Shown: positions 5,403 through 6,064 of the stretch, one piece after another
Numbering within the stretch: position 1 is the stretch's first letter
Layout of the letters: each line of letters begins with the position of its first letter
Assembly: GCA_021838065.1 (NCBI GenBank)
Contig: JAKCEJ010000191.1
Location: forward strand, 1 to 6,064
Direction: 5' to 3'
DNA length: 6,064 bases
Origin: Pseudomonadota bacterium
GTDB taxonomy: Bacteria; Pseudomonadota; Gammaproteobacteria; Steroidobacterales; Steroidobacteraceae
The notes under the pieces: model-generated
Databases searched by the model: none
Seen by the model: the letters and a program-made list of their open reading frames with translations, nothing else
What the model was told of the DNA's origin: nothing
Translations under genes and position numbers: made by a program

Positions 5403-6064
5403 TCAATTCGCCGCTCGGCGAGGCGAGGCGGCGGCGACAGCTGCTGCGTTGCGGTGTTCGCGCAGCACCGCATCGAGGCTAGCCCGATCGACGACTTCCT
5501 TCTCCAGCAGCAGTCGCGCAAGTGCCTCCAGGACTTCACGCTCCTGCGTCAGCGTTTGCGCAACCCGATCATGAGCGTCCTTGATGAGTCGCCCCACTTC
5601 TTCATCGATGATCCGCGCCGTCTCTTCACTGTAGTTCACCTGTTGTGGCGCCTGCGGCACCGTCAGGAAGGGCCCGGAGCGCGTCGTATCGAAGGCGACC
5701 TGGCCGAGCCGCTCGCTCATGCCGTACTGGGTGACCATGTGCCGCGCCATGTCCGTGGCGCGCTGCAGATCGTCCTGCGCGCCGGTCGAAACATCTCCAT
5801 AGACCAGTTCCTCGGCGACCCGCCCGCCGAGCAGCACGTCCAACCGGTCGAGCAATTCACTGCGCTTCAGCAGATAGCGGTCCTCCGTGGGCAGCTGCTG
5901 CGTATAGCCGAGCGCCCCGATGCCTCGCGGAATGATCGAGATCTTGTTGACGCGGTCGGCGTGGGCGCGGTTCTCAGCGACCAGCGCATGTCCAGCCTCG
6001 TGGTAGGCGACCGTCTCCTTCTCCTTGGCGTTCATGACGCGATTGCGTTTCTCGAGTCCGGCGA
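5403..6064 (-). CDS. ftsH: FtsH-type AAA+ zinc protease, C-terminal part (5' truncated by window)
   Basis: The frame enters from the right edge with AGLEKRNRVMN and ends at a TGA at 5403-5405, giving 219 codons. This is the M41 peptidase domain of FtsH, the membrane-anchored hexameric AAA+ protease that degrades membrane and short-lived regulatory proteins. The zinc motif HEAGH is encoded at 5988-6002. The third ligand should be the second Asp of GAQDDLQRAT (codon 5769-5771). The motifs LGYTQQLPTEDRYL, LLGGRVAEE and QYGMSERLG are standard family landmarks. The ATG at 6035 is internal and not a start, because conserved FtsH sequence continues upstream of it. The membrane segments and the AAA+ domain lie outside the window. 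The tail after the final helix is short and Ala-rich (ending SPRRAAN). The gene downstream is a dehydrogenase and not folP as in Escherichia coli, so this may be a second ftsH copy. Confidence 0.93.
   Translation of the reverse strand, partial: AGLEKRNRVMNAKEKETVAYHEAGHALVAENRAHADRVNKISIIPRGIGALGYTQQLPTEDRYLLKRSELLDRLDVLLGGRVAEELVYGDVSTGAQDDLQRATDMARHMVTQYGMSERLGQVAFDTTRSGPFLTVPQAPQQVNYSEETARIIDEEVGRLIKDAHDRVAQTLTQEREVLEALARLLLEKEVVDRASLDAVLREHRNAAAVAAASPRRAAN

Noticed and set aside
6033..6035. ATG at 6035 as the start of the protease gene
   Set aside because: Conserved FtsH sequence (AGLEKRNRV) continues in frame upstream to the window edge, so the gene is truncated by the window and not short.

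Overview
This 6,064-base window is GC-rich and reads as an ordinary chromosomal stretch of a high-GC Gram-negative proteobacterium, probably a gammaproteobacterium. That placement is inferred from gene style (an outer-membrane-barrel-like C-terminus, an exported peptidase with a Sec signal peptide, FtsH, a class II sirtuin) and not from any marker gene. I see no rRNA, tRNA, CRISPR array, insertion sequence or prophage gene.

Layout from left to right: (1) positions 1-162 hold the last 53 codons of a plus-strand gene whose C-terminus looks like the last strands of an outer-membrane beta-barrel, possibly OmpP1/FadL type. (2) An OsmC/Ohr-family protein (171-638) follows eight bases later on the same strand. 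(3) A long minus-strand gene (658-2937) converges on it. This gene encodes a 759-residue secreted protein with two M42-type metallopeptidase halves: the C-terminal half has every expected metal and catalytic residue, and the N-terminal half keeps the fold's landmarks but has lost most of them. (4) A divergent 171-base spacer leads to a plus-strand class II (SIRT4-like) sirtuin (3109-3912). (5) A zinc-dependent MDR alcohol dehydrogenase (3954-5000, minus) converges on the sirtuin. (6) A roughly 400-base spacer (5001-5402) holds the dehydrogenase's strong ribosome binding site, a possible small membrane protein on the plus strand, a 14-base AT-rich palindrome and a hairpin. (7) The right end carries the C-terminal 219 codons of an FtsH-type AAA+ zinc protease (minus strand, running off the window).

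The genes are mostly single transcription units of alternating direction: barrel protein and osmC likely cotranscribed, the peptidase and sirtuin divergent, and the sirtuin and dehydrogenase convergent. Both convergent junctions carry strong GC hairpins that may act as shared terminators. There is no clear common pathway. The loose theme is proteostasis and stress or redox housekeeping.

The item most worth pursuing is the pseudoenzyme-enzyme tandem M42 protein with a signal peptide. I found no convincing evidence of a new multi-gene system in the window.
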